Part shown: piece by piece, positions 10,951 to 20,909 of the stretch
Position numbering within the stretch: position 1 is the first letter of the stretch
Layout: every line of letters begins with the position of its first letter
Program-made: the position numbers and the translations under genes
The notes under the pieces: generated by a model
Databases searched by the model: none
What the model saw: only the letters and a program-made list of their open reading frames with translations
Told to the model about the DNA's origin: nothing
NCBI GenBank assembly: GCA_907163375.1
Contig: CAJQUW010008004.1
Location: 1 to 64,000 of the forward strand
DNA length: 64,000 nt
Source: Prostheceraeus crozeri
Taxonomy: Eukaryota; Platyhelminthes; Polycladida; Euryleptidae
Direction of reading: 5' to 3'

Positions 10951-12330
10951 TCACTAGCCGTTGTTGTCCCACTGCTGAAGGAAGGCCTCTCCTTTCCTCC
11001 TCCATCGAATGCGATCTTGTGCCACTCTCCTCCACTTGTCTTCGCTTTCCTGCAACTCGTCTCTTCACCTTGCCTTTTCCTTGTTTCTTCTCGAGGTGTC
11101 CACTCCGTCAGCGTCTTAGTCCATCTTTCGTCCTCGAGTCTCATCACGTGACCAGCCCATTACTATTTCGACTCTTTAGCTGTTCTCGAACTTTTGTTTG
11201 ACTTCGAATCCACATGTTTGTTTTTCGGTCTCCTTTTGTTATTCCCAACATCAGTCTTTCCATAGCTCTTTGTGTCACCAATAACTTTTGTTCCATTTTC
11301 TTAGAAAGCGTCCACGTTTCACATCCGTATGTCATTGCTGGGAGTATGCATTGGTTGAAGATTTCTTCTTAAGACAGATCGGAATTTTGTCATTTTTAAA
11401 CGTTCCGCAATGTTTTGAAAAAGTTTATCCATCCTTGTTGACATCGTCTTCTTATTTCTGGTGTGATGTTGTTACTTGGTCTCACTTCTTGGCCTAAGTA
11501 GACGTACTTGTCTACCTTTTCGATTTCTTCGTCTTTTCAGGCAACCCGCTTTTTGGTAGCAAAACTGTTGCTCACTACTTTAGTATTCGTTATATCAATT
11601 TTTAGGCCGCTTTTTTGCGCTAACCGTGTTCAGTTGGTTTAACATTTCTTGGACCCCGTCACAGGTATTTCCAATAAGGACTATATCATCTGCAAATTTC
11701 AGGCGATTTAGTTTTCTAACGTTTATGTTTATTCATTCTGTTGATCAGACGAGAAGGCTAATGATGAAAAAGTCTCCTTGCTTTTCGGCGTGATAATTGT
11801 AATTATAAGTAAAAGAAAATTTACAAGGTCCCGGGACCTTGGTTACGGGACCTTGTAAATTTTCTTTTACTTATAATTACAATTATCACGCCGAAAAGCA
11901 AGGAGACTTTTGCATCATCAGCCTTCTGGTCTGATCAACAGAATGAACAATCGCCAACTCCTGTTAACGGCTATCCTCTACGTTTATGTTTAACCCAAAG
12001 TCATTCGAGTTTAGCTTTCGGAATATGTTTTCTAGCATTTCTGCAAATAATTTCGGAGATAAGGACCTTGTCTAACTCCTCTTTCGATTCTGATCTTTTC
12101 GGTCTGAATATGGTCGTCCAAAGTTATTTCGCACGTGACTTCATTGTAAATGGCTTGAAGTGTTTCAATTAGTGTCTTCTTAACGCCTTGTTCTTTCAGA
12201 GCTTCCATCACTGATGACATTTCTACTGAGTCAAAGACTTTTTCATAATCCACAAACGCCAAACATAAAGGAATTTCTGTTATTCCGTTGCTTTTTCGTA
12301 TACATACATTTTTTATATATATATTTATAT
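10950..12330 (-). mobile_element. RTE-like LINE fragment, minus strand
   Basis: On the minus strand, in order: reverse transcriptase blocks LCLAFVDYEKVFDSVE (about 12200-12260) and IRIERGVRQG (about 12070), then LKFADDIVLIG (catalytic FADD, about 11690), then TYGCETWTLSKKMEQKL and MERLMLGITKGDR (about 11250-11335) and RWTKTLTEWTPRE near 11115. This is the typical order of an RTE-like ORF2 down to its 3' end. Several frames are needed, so the copy is dead. A hairpin element interrupts it between the RGVRQG and FADD motifs. Confidence 0.75.
11732..11947. repeat. 216-bp foldback (hairpin) element inserted in the LINE
   Basis: The arms pair almost perfectly: TTCATTCTGTTGATCAGAC at 11732 against the complement at the 3' end, and GCTTTTCGGCGTGATAATTG against CAATTATCACGCCGAAAAGC, with a tiny loop around the GGTCCCGGGACC centre. 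A 13-bp direct repeat ACGTTTATGTTTA flanks it (11719-11731 and 11980-11992, with 32 bp of filler on the right), consistent with insertion and target duplication. Confidence 0.85.
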
Positions 12331-12339
12331 ACATGTACA

Positions 12340-12850
12340 GACTATTTATAAAGTCTGTTCCCGATTTCATTCGTGTCACCAAACAAATAATTGGATCACT
12401 AAATATTTTTCTTGTGCTTGATGATGAAAGTCTAAAGTTTTGCTTAGGAAAGCATTTCATCAGTATTTCACTTCTTTTAATCAGCATGTGATGGCAAATA
12501 GCAATCACATGATAATCATTATTGCTCGCCCATCCCTCATTTAGAAAGAAACAACAATGAAGTCCAAAATCGAATCTTTCAATTGGGCGACAAGGAAAAG
12601 TTGTGTTAGAGATATTGTTCGAAGTGACCTCCTCCCTCACGCAGACAAAACTGTAGATGTCTTTCAAAATTTGCAAAGACACCTGGAAGACGGTCAACAG
12701 GTACAGTACAGCCATCACTTCTTCGATAAAACCATGAAGTTCAGTCAAGGAGGAAGATCTCCTTCCGTAAATACGATCTTTAATAAATCTCCATAGATGA
12801 AAGTCGAGAGGTGACAAGTCCGGACTTCTTGCTGACCAATGCAAAGGACA
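12340..12850 (-). pseudogene. mariner-like transposase C-terminal remnant
   Basis: Minus-strand translation from 12844 starts HWSARSPDLSPLDFHLWRFI, the block carrying the third catalytic Asp of mariner/IS630-type transposases, then KDRIYGRRSSSLTELHGFIEEV. Homology fades after about 45 residues. The remaining A+T-rich sequence to 12340 may be the 3' part of the same element. Confidence 0.6.
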
Positions 12851-12989
12851 GTCTCTGCCAATCTCTGCCGTTTCTGATGAAAAAGCTCACTTTTCTGACG
12901 ACAAATGTCTCTACTACATGTCTCTTGATTTTCAGCAGCCTCCCGCCACTTCAGAATTTGAAGCTATGCCATACTATCAGTGAAATTAA

Positions 12990-13995
12990 GTGAAATATTT
13001 TAGCACACTTCGGTGTCAATTTGATTGATAAAATTTACTTTTACGTCTACTGTCATGCGAAGCCCATTTATTTCGTTTTTGGTTTCTTTTAGACGCAAGT
13101 CTTTTCGCAAATTATATTCTATTCGCACATTATATTGTTGAATGGGGTTCTTGAATACTTTTCGCGGAATTCGTGAAATTTGCTCATCAAGCGCCGCTTC
13201 ATAAATATTCTCCAGGGCATTACTGCGATACGCCTCATAGTAACAGAACTTGCGTCTTTGTAATTTCTTTTTCCAATCAATTGAATCAATGTTTATACTT
13301 CTAGCCACATCTTTACCTAAATCTTTAACTTCTTCTGTAGTTTTGGTACGTAGAGATGACAGATGGACACAAATCTAATTCACAACATCAGTTTTAAAAG
13401 TTGTTAAAAGCAGCCTACTGCTATTGTGTACTGCTGTTGTCATTGAATCCATTTCCCGTGACATATTTTCCATTTCTTCGGATAGCGACTTTAAATCATC
13501 TCTAGTAACAGATCCTCGAGTAACCATGTTGATCAAATAATAGAATAAATCAAAATGGTAAATAATATTAAACCAAAAAACACTCAAGGAACAGTCTGAA
13601 GTACCAAAGTTCCCGACCGGTTTCGTCCTGATCTAAGCAGGCTAGTCATAGGAATGAAAATGATTTCTTCAAATTCAAATATATGCAAGAAATAAAACAT
13701 CGAAATTATTCTATATTCAACTGAGGTCTTAGTAAAGAAATTAAATAAGCCTCTTTCCTTTCACGTTCTATGCGGCTGCCGATGGATAGTCAGACGGTTA
13801 CGAAAGATATCTCCCGTTTGACCTAAATAGAAATCTCCACACCCATTGCACCTTATTGCATAGACAGCATTTCCAGATGTGCAAGTGAGATTCCTATTTA
13901 CAGTAAACAACCGGGTGCGATCATTATTACCCACCTTAAGCTTCATTGTTCTTCCCAATATCAAAGTTCAGCGGATGCACCACAATTAAATCAAT
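12990..13995 (-). mobile_element. Penelope-like element fragment: endonuclease - hammerhead-like - ORF1
   Basis: On the minus strand: a GIY-YIG endonuclease end (13964 down to about 13761, with VYAIRCNGCGDFYLGQTGDIFRNRLTIHRQ), then a hammerhead-like motif at 13654-13610, then an ORF1 (13587 down to 13000). ORF1 reads DWKKKLQRRKFCYYEAYRSN, clearly related to ORF1 at 45206-46219. The order endonuclease, ribozyme, ORF1 is what a Penelope pseudo-LTR junction gives: the 3' end of one copy joined to the 5' end of the next. Frames are broken. Confidence 0.75.
13610..13654 (-). ncRNA. hammerhead-like ribozyme motif (A3-U8 variant), site A
   Basis: Minus strand: helix I TTCCT/GGGAA (one G-U), core ATGACTA where the hammerhead consensus is CTGANGA, helix II GCCTG/CAGG with an extra A, then GAAA, palindromic ACCGGT and C (cleavage position). 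The same core variant occurs at 48814-48858 and 49275-49319. Catalysis is not shown. Confidence 0.5.
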
Positions 13996-14095
13996 TGCTC
14001 CGTATGCGTCTTTAGGTAAATTAATAAAATAATTAAAAGCAAATGCAACAGTTATTATATGAAATTAAGATACCAGAGATTTCCAACAGAATTGA

Positions 14096-14144
14096 ATTCC
14101 TCCGACTGGTTTCATCAGCTGCCCCTGACTTGTCAATTAAGGGG
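14096..14144 (-). ncRNA. degenerate hammerhead-like motif (TTGACAA core), site G
   Basis: Minus strand: TTGACAA, helix II GTCAG/CTGAT (5 bp with one G-U), GAAA, then ACCAGTC, which looks like a CpG-decayed ACCGGTC. It shares the TTGACAA core with 41746-41785. Helix I is not well formed because of extra bases. Confidence 0.35.
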
Positions 14145-15440
14145 ACCACAAATGAAACAGAGGATAAATTGTGTAGTGCGGGGTACTTAGTCATTATATA
14201 CACCATAAACTCATAAAATTCAGAATCAAAATCCATGAAGGGCATCGAATCAAGGTCTGGCATATATCGTTGAATGAAGATTAAATCCAGTATATACGGC
14301 CCAGCACTTAATAAGGCCACTCTCGAGCATTCTGCAGAATTTCTTCATCAATGTTTGAAGATAGTATATTTATTGATTCTTCCGTAATTATGAAATTTCC
14401 TGAAGAAGCGCTGTGTTTGGTTACAGTAGTAGCTTGTGAGAAATGGGAAGTGACTGTCATGAATATTCCAGGCAGTTGCGCTAGAGATGTAACAACACTC
14501 GACAGATAGTTAAAGTTTTGTCGAAGAAGCAACAGCATTTAAAGTGAGGGAATGGAAAAATATGTGATAAGCAAGTTCTGAGTGGCTTAGAGTTAATACA
14601 TATAAGCTAATATAATGCCATTCTAAATGAGACTTAACTACATTCTAATAACTAAGAATTTTCGAACATTGTCTAGCAAACTTGACATTTCGACAGATTG
14701 AAGGAGGCCTCAATAGTCAAGACTTGTATGAAAGTGATGGATTCAATGTAAAAGATGGTGCGCTGCCGCCGCCAGTTCATTGCATGCAGACTGACGCCGC
14801 CCCCGTTCATCAAACGCGTGTTTTTCAACTGGCGAAATATGTGGATCCTAGTCCGAGATATGTAGATTACAGGACAATTGTCTTGACCTTCGAGTGATTG
14901 TGTAACCCAAAAGATCAAGTTTATCCGTGAATTCTACGCATTTTTCATTATTATCGAAGAAGCACTCTTTTCAATTAAGCGCTCTTGAAGACGTTTGCTA
15001 GGTGACTATTGTTGTTTTGTGTGACTTTTCACAAGAAGCTCAGTGAATTCTTGGACAGCATTCTTAGAAGCAAATCAGTTCGCTTGTTATAACCGTATAT
15101 CTTCAATACATGACTTTGCATTATATGAATGATTTCTAGAATCTTCTTATTTAATTCAGTCCTTCAATATTCGCAACACAAGGCATGTCACCAACAAAGT
15201 TTTTTAGCTCATCAAAATCACAGCACTTAATTGCTCGTCCAATAAACAATCTGGTAAGAGTCGTATACGTATTGCTTCATTTCAAAGAAGTTAATGAACT
15301 CTGCAATTTGGCTGTATGTATAAATGAGTCTTTCCTTCAATTTCGGTGCATTTCGCATCTTCAATAGTACTTGGAGATAACCATAAAGATTGCAGAGTGC
15401 CAGCTCGCGTGGGCATAAAGATATCCTGAAATTGAACAAA
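14145..15440. other. intergenic, no gene recognised
   Basis: Only short frames. The minus-strand frame at 14308-14538 might be Penelope ORF1 debris, but I cannot support it. Confidence 0.35.
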
Positions 15441-15449
15441 TTATCCACG

Positions 15450-15810
15450 AAGATTCCTTGGCTGCCGTAGACGCTGCGTTTCGCCCTCCAAGGGCACGCC
15501 ATTACGGCTCAACATGGCCCAAACTAGCTTTATAAGCATGTAGAATGGCTGAACAATCTGTAGGACTGCACAACACGCTGATCTGTGTTTATTTATCATG
15601 GCCTTTATCCATGCGACTGACAATCATAAAGATTGCAGAGTGCTAAGCCAGGGTAAATAAAGACAGGGCAGTCTGTTGTGCAGCCGTTCAGCTTGTTCAT
15701 CCACTCTGCATGTAGATACTTTACTAAGCTAGTTTGGGCCATTTCGAGCCATACTGACGTGCCCTTGTAGGGCGAAAGGCAGCGTCTACGGCAGCCAAGG
15801 AATTTTCGTG
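15450..15810. repeat. inverted repeat / foldback (arms 15450-15575 and 15665-15805)
   Basis: CCTTGGCTGCCGTAGACGCTGC ... GCCCTCCAAGGGCACG ... GGCCCAAACTAGCTT at 15458-15530 recurs reverse-complemented at 15700-15805. A shorter direct repeat (TAAAGATTGCAGAGTGC) lies at 15382 and 15627. Looks like a non-autonomous element; no coding content. Confidence 0.6.
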
Positions 15811-16345
15811 CTTGATTTGTTGAAGTCTGCGGACATCTTTCTATACTTGGAGATAGAATGCATTGCAATTTTTCAGAGCCTCAGATTGAGCGATATAATG
15901 GCCATCGTTCCTACTTTTTGATCTCGCAAGCCCCGTAAGTGCTAGTTACTATGCTTGTGTCTGACTCAATTGAAACCAGATTTGTCAAAGTCTCTCATCA
16001 TAAATGTCGGTGTCCGTGATGCATGTTGAAGAAAGACACTTATTCAACAAAGCAGGGTTGAATCCGGGTCGGGTCCGCGGCATATCGAAGTCAGCGATTA
16101 AGAAGTCTGACTTAAATACTCTCATAAATGAAAGGGCAACCTCCGTCAACATATTATTAGATTTGTAATTTATTGATCTGATTGATTGTAACAGTGATCC
16201 ATCTTCTTTGCAAGTGACTTTACAATTGATTTTGTGACTTCATGGCGAGTCGATGACTTTGTGATTTTATATTTAAAGACTGTCCCCTACCCACTTCATT
16301 TAGTTTCACCTGATGATGGCAAGGAATTGCTGAAGCATGTTTTGC

Positions 16346-16903
16346 TCACATAAAAACTCTAATATACATTTTAATTCCAATATACATATAAAGCTGTCGT
16401 TTTGCTTCATTTAGAATATTCGGCGTGAGGGTCCCTATAGATAGTACATATCTATACATGTTCACCTTGAAAGGCCTTGTCCCAGTGAAGGGGCGGTCTA
16501 ATTTTCCTCTTCCATCTCGGGCGGTATAATGCATCCACGGTTGAGGCTCTAATGATCGTAATGTCCTCCAGCACCTGGCGCTCCCATGTCTTCTTTGGTC
16601 GCCCACTGTTTCGTGGCCCTCACTCAGGCATTCCCAACGCTAGCCGGGTCTGATGTTCGAGAGGTCTGCGTACTACGCGTCCGTGCCACCTCAGTCTGTG
16701 CCACCGAATGATCCCATCAATCGGATGAATGCAATGGTTTGATTCCACCGGTTCAACCTCCTCTCCAGAGATGGCTTCGAACTATCCACAATGGCAATAT
16801 CATCTGCGTATAGCAGTTCCCACGGTGGTCATGATCTCTGCGCTTGCGAAATCGTGTCCTTGACCAGGACAAAGAGGAACGAACTTAAAGCGGATCCTTG
16901 GTG
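16346..16903 (-). pseudogene. RTE-like LINE ORF2, 3' part (left of Polinton)
   Basis: Minus strand, directly abutting the Polinton: GSALSSFLFVLVKDTISQAQ, then LLYADDIAIVDSS (catalytic YADD) and, after frame changes, RLRWHGRVVRRPLEHQTRLALGMPE and a 3' end near 16346. It is the continuation of the reverse transcriptase found at 41039-41608. The empty site reads in frame across the 6-bp target, so the LINE frame was open here when the Polinton inserted. Confidence 0.85.
16898..16903. repeat. target-site duplication TTGGTG (left)
   Basis: Six bases TTGGTG immediately before the AGTAGTAAGG terminus; identical to 41039-41044. Six bp is the standard Maverick/Polinton duplication length. Confidence 0.95.
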
Positions 16904-18600
16904 AGTAGTAAGGAAGTGACAAACACCAGATAGCGCAAGATGGCCGCCATCGCTGACGTCCCCCCCCTCTGGAACGGCAGAGTGTCGTGGTCGGCCGCCG
17001 TGGTGCTTCGGGTCTGAGTCCCCCCCCTCTGGAACGATAGAGTGTCGGTCGTGGTGGACTTGGGCGACCGCCAGGATTAGTCTTGAGGCTATAGTGTGTG
17101 ATGTTTTTCGTGCAATCTGCTGAATGTTGGGTTGTAAAATGGGTTGTTTCGAGTGGAAGGAGTGGTCGGATGAGAAAACGGAGGTCGGATTCGTATTCAG
17201 CGTGAAATTCTGCATCGGTATGGTGAGTTTCAAGGCAATCGGAGAGAAAAAATTTTCGGCTGACGCCCCCCCCCCTCTGGACAGCCTGCTTCGATTTTGG
17301 CTTCCAGTGGACGGATTTCGTCGTGCGATAGCTCGTTTGAAAGCTAAGAGTGAGACAAATTCAGTGAAAGAATCGGCTTGTTCCTATCTGTCTTCGTTCA
17401 AAAGTTAGAGCGGTTACAAGATTTTAGGTCGGAGCTCGCTTACCTGAAAAAATCCTAAGTGTCAGAGTGACTTTGTATGGGTAAAATTTTGAAAATTTTC
17501 CAAAGTGTGGAATTTCGACCTGGGACCGTCACCAAAACATTTTTCATCAAATTTCACTGACCTCCCCCCCCTCTGGACAGCTTGCTTCGATTTTGGCTTC
17601 CAGTGGACGGATTTTGTCGTGCGATAGCTCGTTTGAAAGCTAAGAGTGAGACAAATTCAGTGAAAGAATCGGCTTGTTCCTATCTGTCTTCGTTCAAAAG
17701 TTAGAGCGGTTACAAGATTTTAGGTCGGAGCTCGCTCACCTGAAAAAATCCTAAGTGTCAGAGTGACTTTGTATGGGTAAAATTTTGAAAATTTTCCAAA
17801 GTGTGAAATTTCGACCTGGGACCGTCACCAAAACATTTTTCATCAAATTTCACTGACCTCCCCCCCCTCTGGACAGCTTGCTTCGATTTTGGCTTCCAGT
17901 GGACGGATTTTGTCGTGCGATAGCTCGTTTGAAAGCTAAGAGTGAGACAAATTCAGTGAAAGAATCGGCTTGTTCCTATCTGTCTTCGTTCAAAAGTTAG
18001 AGCGGTTACAAGATTTTAGGTCGGAGCTCGCTCACCTGAAAAAATCCTAAGTGTCAGAGTGACTTTGTATGGGTAAAATTTTGAAAATTTTCCAAAGTGT
18101 GGAATTTCGACCTGGGACCGTCACCAAAACATTTTTCATCAAATTTTGAAATTTCACTGACTTCCCCCCCCTCTGGACAGCTTGCTTCGATTTTGGCTTC
18201 CAGTGGACGGATTTTGTCGTGCGATAGCTCGTTTGAAAGCTAAGAGTGAGACAAATTCAGTGAAAGAATCGGCTTGTTCCTATTTGTCTTCGTTCAAAAG
18301 TTAGAGCGGTTACAAGATTTTAGGTCGGAGCTCGCTCACCTGAAAAAATCCTAAGTGTCAGAGTGACTTTGTATGGGTAAAATTTTGAAAATTTTCCAAA
18401 GTGTGGAATTTCGACCTGGGACCGTCACCAAAACATTTTTCATCAAATTTTGAAATTTCACTGACTTCCCCCCCCCTCTGGACAGCTTGCTTCGATTTTG
18501 GCTTCCAGTGGACGGATTTTGTCGTGCGATAGCTCGTTTGAAAGCTAAGAGTGAGACAAATTCAGTGAAAGAATCGGCTTGTTCCTATCTGTCTTCGTTT
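16904..18600 (+). repeat. left terminal inverted repeat region with tandem array
   Basis: The outer part (16904-17270) mirrors the right end and contains C7-C8 tracts in TCCCCCCCCTCTGGAACG contexts. From 17275 five tandem units begin CTCTGGACAG at 17275, 17571, 17867, 18171 and 18476 (spacing 296-305 bp); the last is truncated near 18600. Each unit has the same order: poly-C, CTCTGGACAG, GTGCGATAGCTCGTTTGAAA, GGTCGGAGCTCGC, CATTTTTCATCAAATTTCAC. A module at 18630-18735 also matches the right repeat (about 40510-40610). Confidence 0.9.
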
Positions 18601-18780
18601 AGATGTGAGACGCCATTTAAGATTTTGGGACATTGGCGAAAAACGACAGAGTTAGAATTTGGGACGTTTTGGGCTGTAGCACCAAAACGAAGGCTCGGAT
18701 GGGTAAACGGAGGCCAGATTTGGAATCAGCTTGATGTTATTGTCCAATGAGGATCATCATCCAATGAGAATCAAGCATTT

Positions 18781-18849
18781 CTTTATAAATAGCGAGCCTT
18801 CCACAGTGAGAATCATTCCATCGTTGAATCACACGAGTGACGGACGCAC
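18781..18849 (+). promoter_or_regulatory. early promoter: TATA box and conserved 25-bp 5'UTR motif
   Basis: TTTATAAATAG at 18782-18792 is a TATA box about 100 bp before the ATG at 18892. At 18825-18849 lies TGAATCACACGAGTGACG followed by GACGCAC-type sequence and a CT tract. The polymerase gene on the other strand has the same layout and 22 of 25 identical bases at 35058-35034. The initiator/5'UTR role is inferred from this conservation and spacing. Confidence 0.7.
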
Positions 18850-18891
18850 ATTTTCTCTCTCTCTAGCTCCCTGTTCTATTATCCATCTAAA

Positions 18892-19667
18892 ATGGTAAGT
18901 CGCTACTTCCCTCCCTCTCCTCCCTTGAACGTAAACTTAATACAATCTTTTTTCATTTTCAGGCATCTACTCCATCTGCTGCACTAGTAGGACAAAATGG
19001 CGGTCAAACGTTACAAGGTTCGCTACGGTCAGATCATCTACAACTGAGGCCAGTGGAAGAAACATCCAAGGTACATAATCCTACACCGCTACAGCGTAAA
19101 TTTAAACAAGCCTTGCGTTATGATGATCATAGCGTAGTACTCCAAACGGGAATGCTCCCTTCCACGGATGTCAAGATAATGCACAATCAGTATGGGGACT
19201 ACATACTGATCCCCGTGAGTCCGTACATTCGCCACCAACTTGATATTATTGAGGAGTACGTGACATTAAATATGGACATTCCTACTCCTCTTGCTCAAGA
19301 GTGGAAGGCGAGAGATGACAAGGATACTCCCTATAGAAAGATTTGGGATGGTAATCACATTTGCCTACCGGTATCACATTGGTGTACTTACTATAAAAAG
19401 GATGGAGATCATTCAATAACCATCAGATGTGATGAGCTCGGAGAAGGTACTTGGGATATCCTTTTCAAAGTGAATGGGCTATATTATGGTCGACACAAGG
19501 ATAATAAAATAGCCTCTCTCTCCATGCATATGGAATCCATCCTATATATTCCAAAACCACCCAACGTGGACGACATAATTGATCAAATCCTTAACAGCAG
19601 TGGTACGAAGCGCAAGTCGGAGAAGAATGCTACATCAAAACGCAAATCAAAGAAGGAGAATTACTAG
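18892..19667 (+). CDS. unknown Polinton early protein, spliced (ATG exon + 18963-19667)
   Basis: The first exon appears to be only ATG (18892-18894), followed by GTAAGT; the intron 18895-18962 ends TTTTCATTTTCAG. Exon 2 starts GCATCTACTCC in frame and stays open to 19667, giving about 235 residues starting Met-Ala-Ser. The frame has no ATG of its own near the start of exon 2, which supports splicing. I recognise no domain. The middle is rich in aromatic residues (HWCTYYKKDGDH; VNGLYYGRHKDN) and the end is strongly basic (KRKSEKNATSKRKSKK), a likely nuclear localisation signal. A nuclear early role is a guess from position and basic tail. Confidence 0.75.
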
Positions 19668-19701
19668 TCCTTTCCTAACTCTACCCTATGACAATTCGCT
19701 T

Positions 19702-19827
19702 ATGTGCTTTGAGTGTCGTAGACGTGGTCTTATTAGATACATTTTACTTCTTCGTTGCCATCATATCATTTGTGTATTTTGTCGTGAAAAGCATCGATGT
19801 AATTCTTCATTTTGTAATATGTTATAG
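19702..19827 (+). CDS. mini-RING-like zinc-finger ORF
   Basis: A 41-residue frame starting MCFECRRRG. It has C-x2-C, then 13 residues, C-x-H-x2-C-x2-C (CHHIICVFC) and a final C-x4-C. This is close to a C3HC4 RING but with a shorter last loop. RING domains usually bind zinc and act in ubiquitin transfer. The frame extends upstream into the previous gene without a better ATG, so the real start may come from splicing. A second RING-like protein lies at 20910-21233. Moderate confidence that it is a gene. Confidence 0.45.
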   Translation: MCFECRRRGLIRYILLLRCHHIICVFCREKHRCNSSFCNML

Positions 19828-19861
19828 AACGTTTCCTTAGATGTGTAAATTTCCGTTTTAG

Positions 19862-20410
19862 GCTTCTATCATCATTTTTATGGATTGTGAGGGTGAACCT
19901 GTACAGGAGCTCAGTGCTATTGCTATGAACAATTGGACATATCAGATTGTTAGTGTCTATCATCAACATGCCAACTGCGATCCCAATGTTGATCAATGGG
20001 CGAGAAAACACATTCATGGACTTAATCTGAAATATTTGCAAGACTATGGCTTTTCTTGTGAAAGTGCTCTTCTTATTGACTTTAAACGATGGTTAGCTGC
20101 TTTCAATGTTATACGCATCTTTTGTAATAATCCTGGTAAGGAGAGGAAAGTATTTCCCAATCTAATCATTGATGATATTTTGCTCCCGCCTTGGGATAGT
20201 AGAGTGAATCAACATTATCATGAAGTCACGAAACGTTTTAAGGATTTGTGTGTTCCTATTTTGTCTGTTCGTTGTAGTAGCTACGTTCATAACCAATGCT
20301 TCTTTCCTCCTTACCTCAACACTGCCAAAGTCCTGTATGGTTATCATTGCTCGCTGTATGATAGTTATCAGCTGTATCTATTTTATCTCTTTCAAACCAT
20401 TGATTTATAA
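19862..20410 (+). CDS. DEDDh exonuclease-like protein (probably spliced to a leader ATG)
   Basis: An acceptor TTCCGTTTTAG ends at 19861 and the downstream frame begins GCT TCT ATC ATC, in phase with an upstream ATG exon such as 18892-18894. This would give a product of about 183 residues starting Met-Ala-Ser. If unspliced it could start at 19880. The first strand plus Asp-x-Glu (IIIFMDCEGEPVQELSAI) matches the Exo I motif of DnaQ-like exonucleases. Near the C-terminus GYHCSLYDSYQLY supplies His-x4-Asp, the DEDDh Exo III signature. The middle Asp (Exo II) is not obvious. A proofreading or RNA/DNA-trimming role is inferred; the polymerase has its own exonuclease domain. Confidence 0.55.
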   Translation, partial: ASIIIFMDCEGEPVQELSAIAMNNWTYQIVSVYHQHANCDPNVDQWARKHIHGLNLKYLQDYGFSCESALLIDFKRWLAAFNVIRIFCNNPGKERKVFPNLIIDDILLPPWDSRVNQHYHEVTKRFKDLCVPILSVRCSSYVHNQCFFPPYLNTAKVLYGYHCSLYDSYQLYLFYLFQTIDL

Positions 20411-20497
20411 TGCATGCTTGTTACCGTTATTCAATAAATGTTACTATGAGAAGAGTTGTTGTTTTCATGCAATGGATGGGTTAGATAAAGGGCGATC

Positions 20498-20907
20498 ATG
20501 TCTTTCTCAAACGACTGCGGAACATTACGTTTTCATAGGCAAAGTTTAAAAGGAGCTGTTCAAGATTATGTGATAAAATTTCATAAAGATGAGACCGACA
20601 TCGAAGCAGTGGTCGATGATGCTAGCACTCTATTTCTAGAATTAATGAATACATTCTCTGATAGCATTATCATGGCGCGATTAGTTGCGAAAATTAAGTT
20701 TAGTCATTTTGGAAAGGAAGAGGTGGAAAGTCGCTCTTTCCATTTTGCTTCTTACACAATGGAAGTGGTAGATCACCCCAAGAATTTTTTAAAAGACATA
20801 TGATAAAAATTGCTGAACGTCTTAACGCATTTAACCATCATGGTAGCAGTCTAGTGATTGAAGCGATTTCAGATATTCACATTCAACTTTCCATAAAGAA
20901 AAATTGA
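20498..20907 (+). CDS. small conserved-looking protein with apparent -1 frameshift at T TTT TTA
   Basis: The zero frame runs 20498-20803 (101 residues). Coding-like sequence continues in the -1 frame to a stop at 20905-20907 (35 codons from the ATG at 20800). The change of frame falls exactly at T TTT TTA (20785-20791), positioned as a classic X XXY YYZ slippery site. The downstream piece has the feel of the same domain (GSSLVIEAISDIHIQLS). It could be programmed -1 frameshifting, a separately started small ORF, or a one-base deletion in a T run. I do not recognise the domain with confidence. Acts next to the exonuclease-like gene; function unknown. Confidence 0.5.
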
Positions 20908-20909
20908 AA

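Noticed and set aside
10751-11201. Frames of 78-110 residues around 10.9-11.2 kb as genes
   Set aside because: They cross the TA microsatellite and are shadows of the minus-strand LINE 3' region.
16307-16345. Active hammerhead at CTGATGATGGCA
   Set aside because: GAAG replaces GAAA and the palindrome is mutated; treated as a decayed copy of site F.
17124-18750. Plus-strand frames inside the terminal array (94 and 87 residues)
   Set aside because: They arise from the tandem repeat unit and are not maintained between units.
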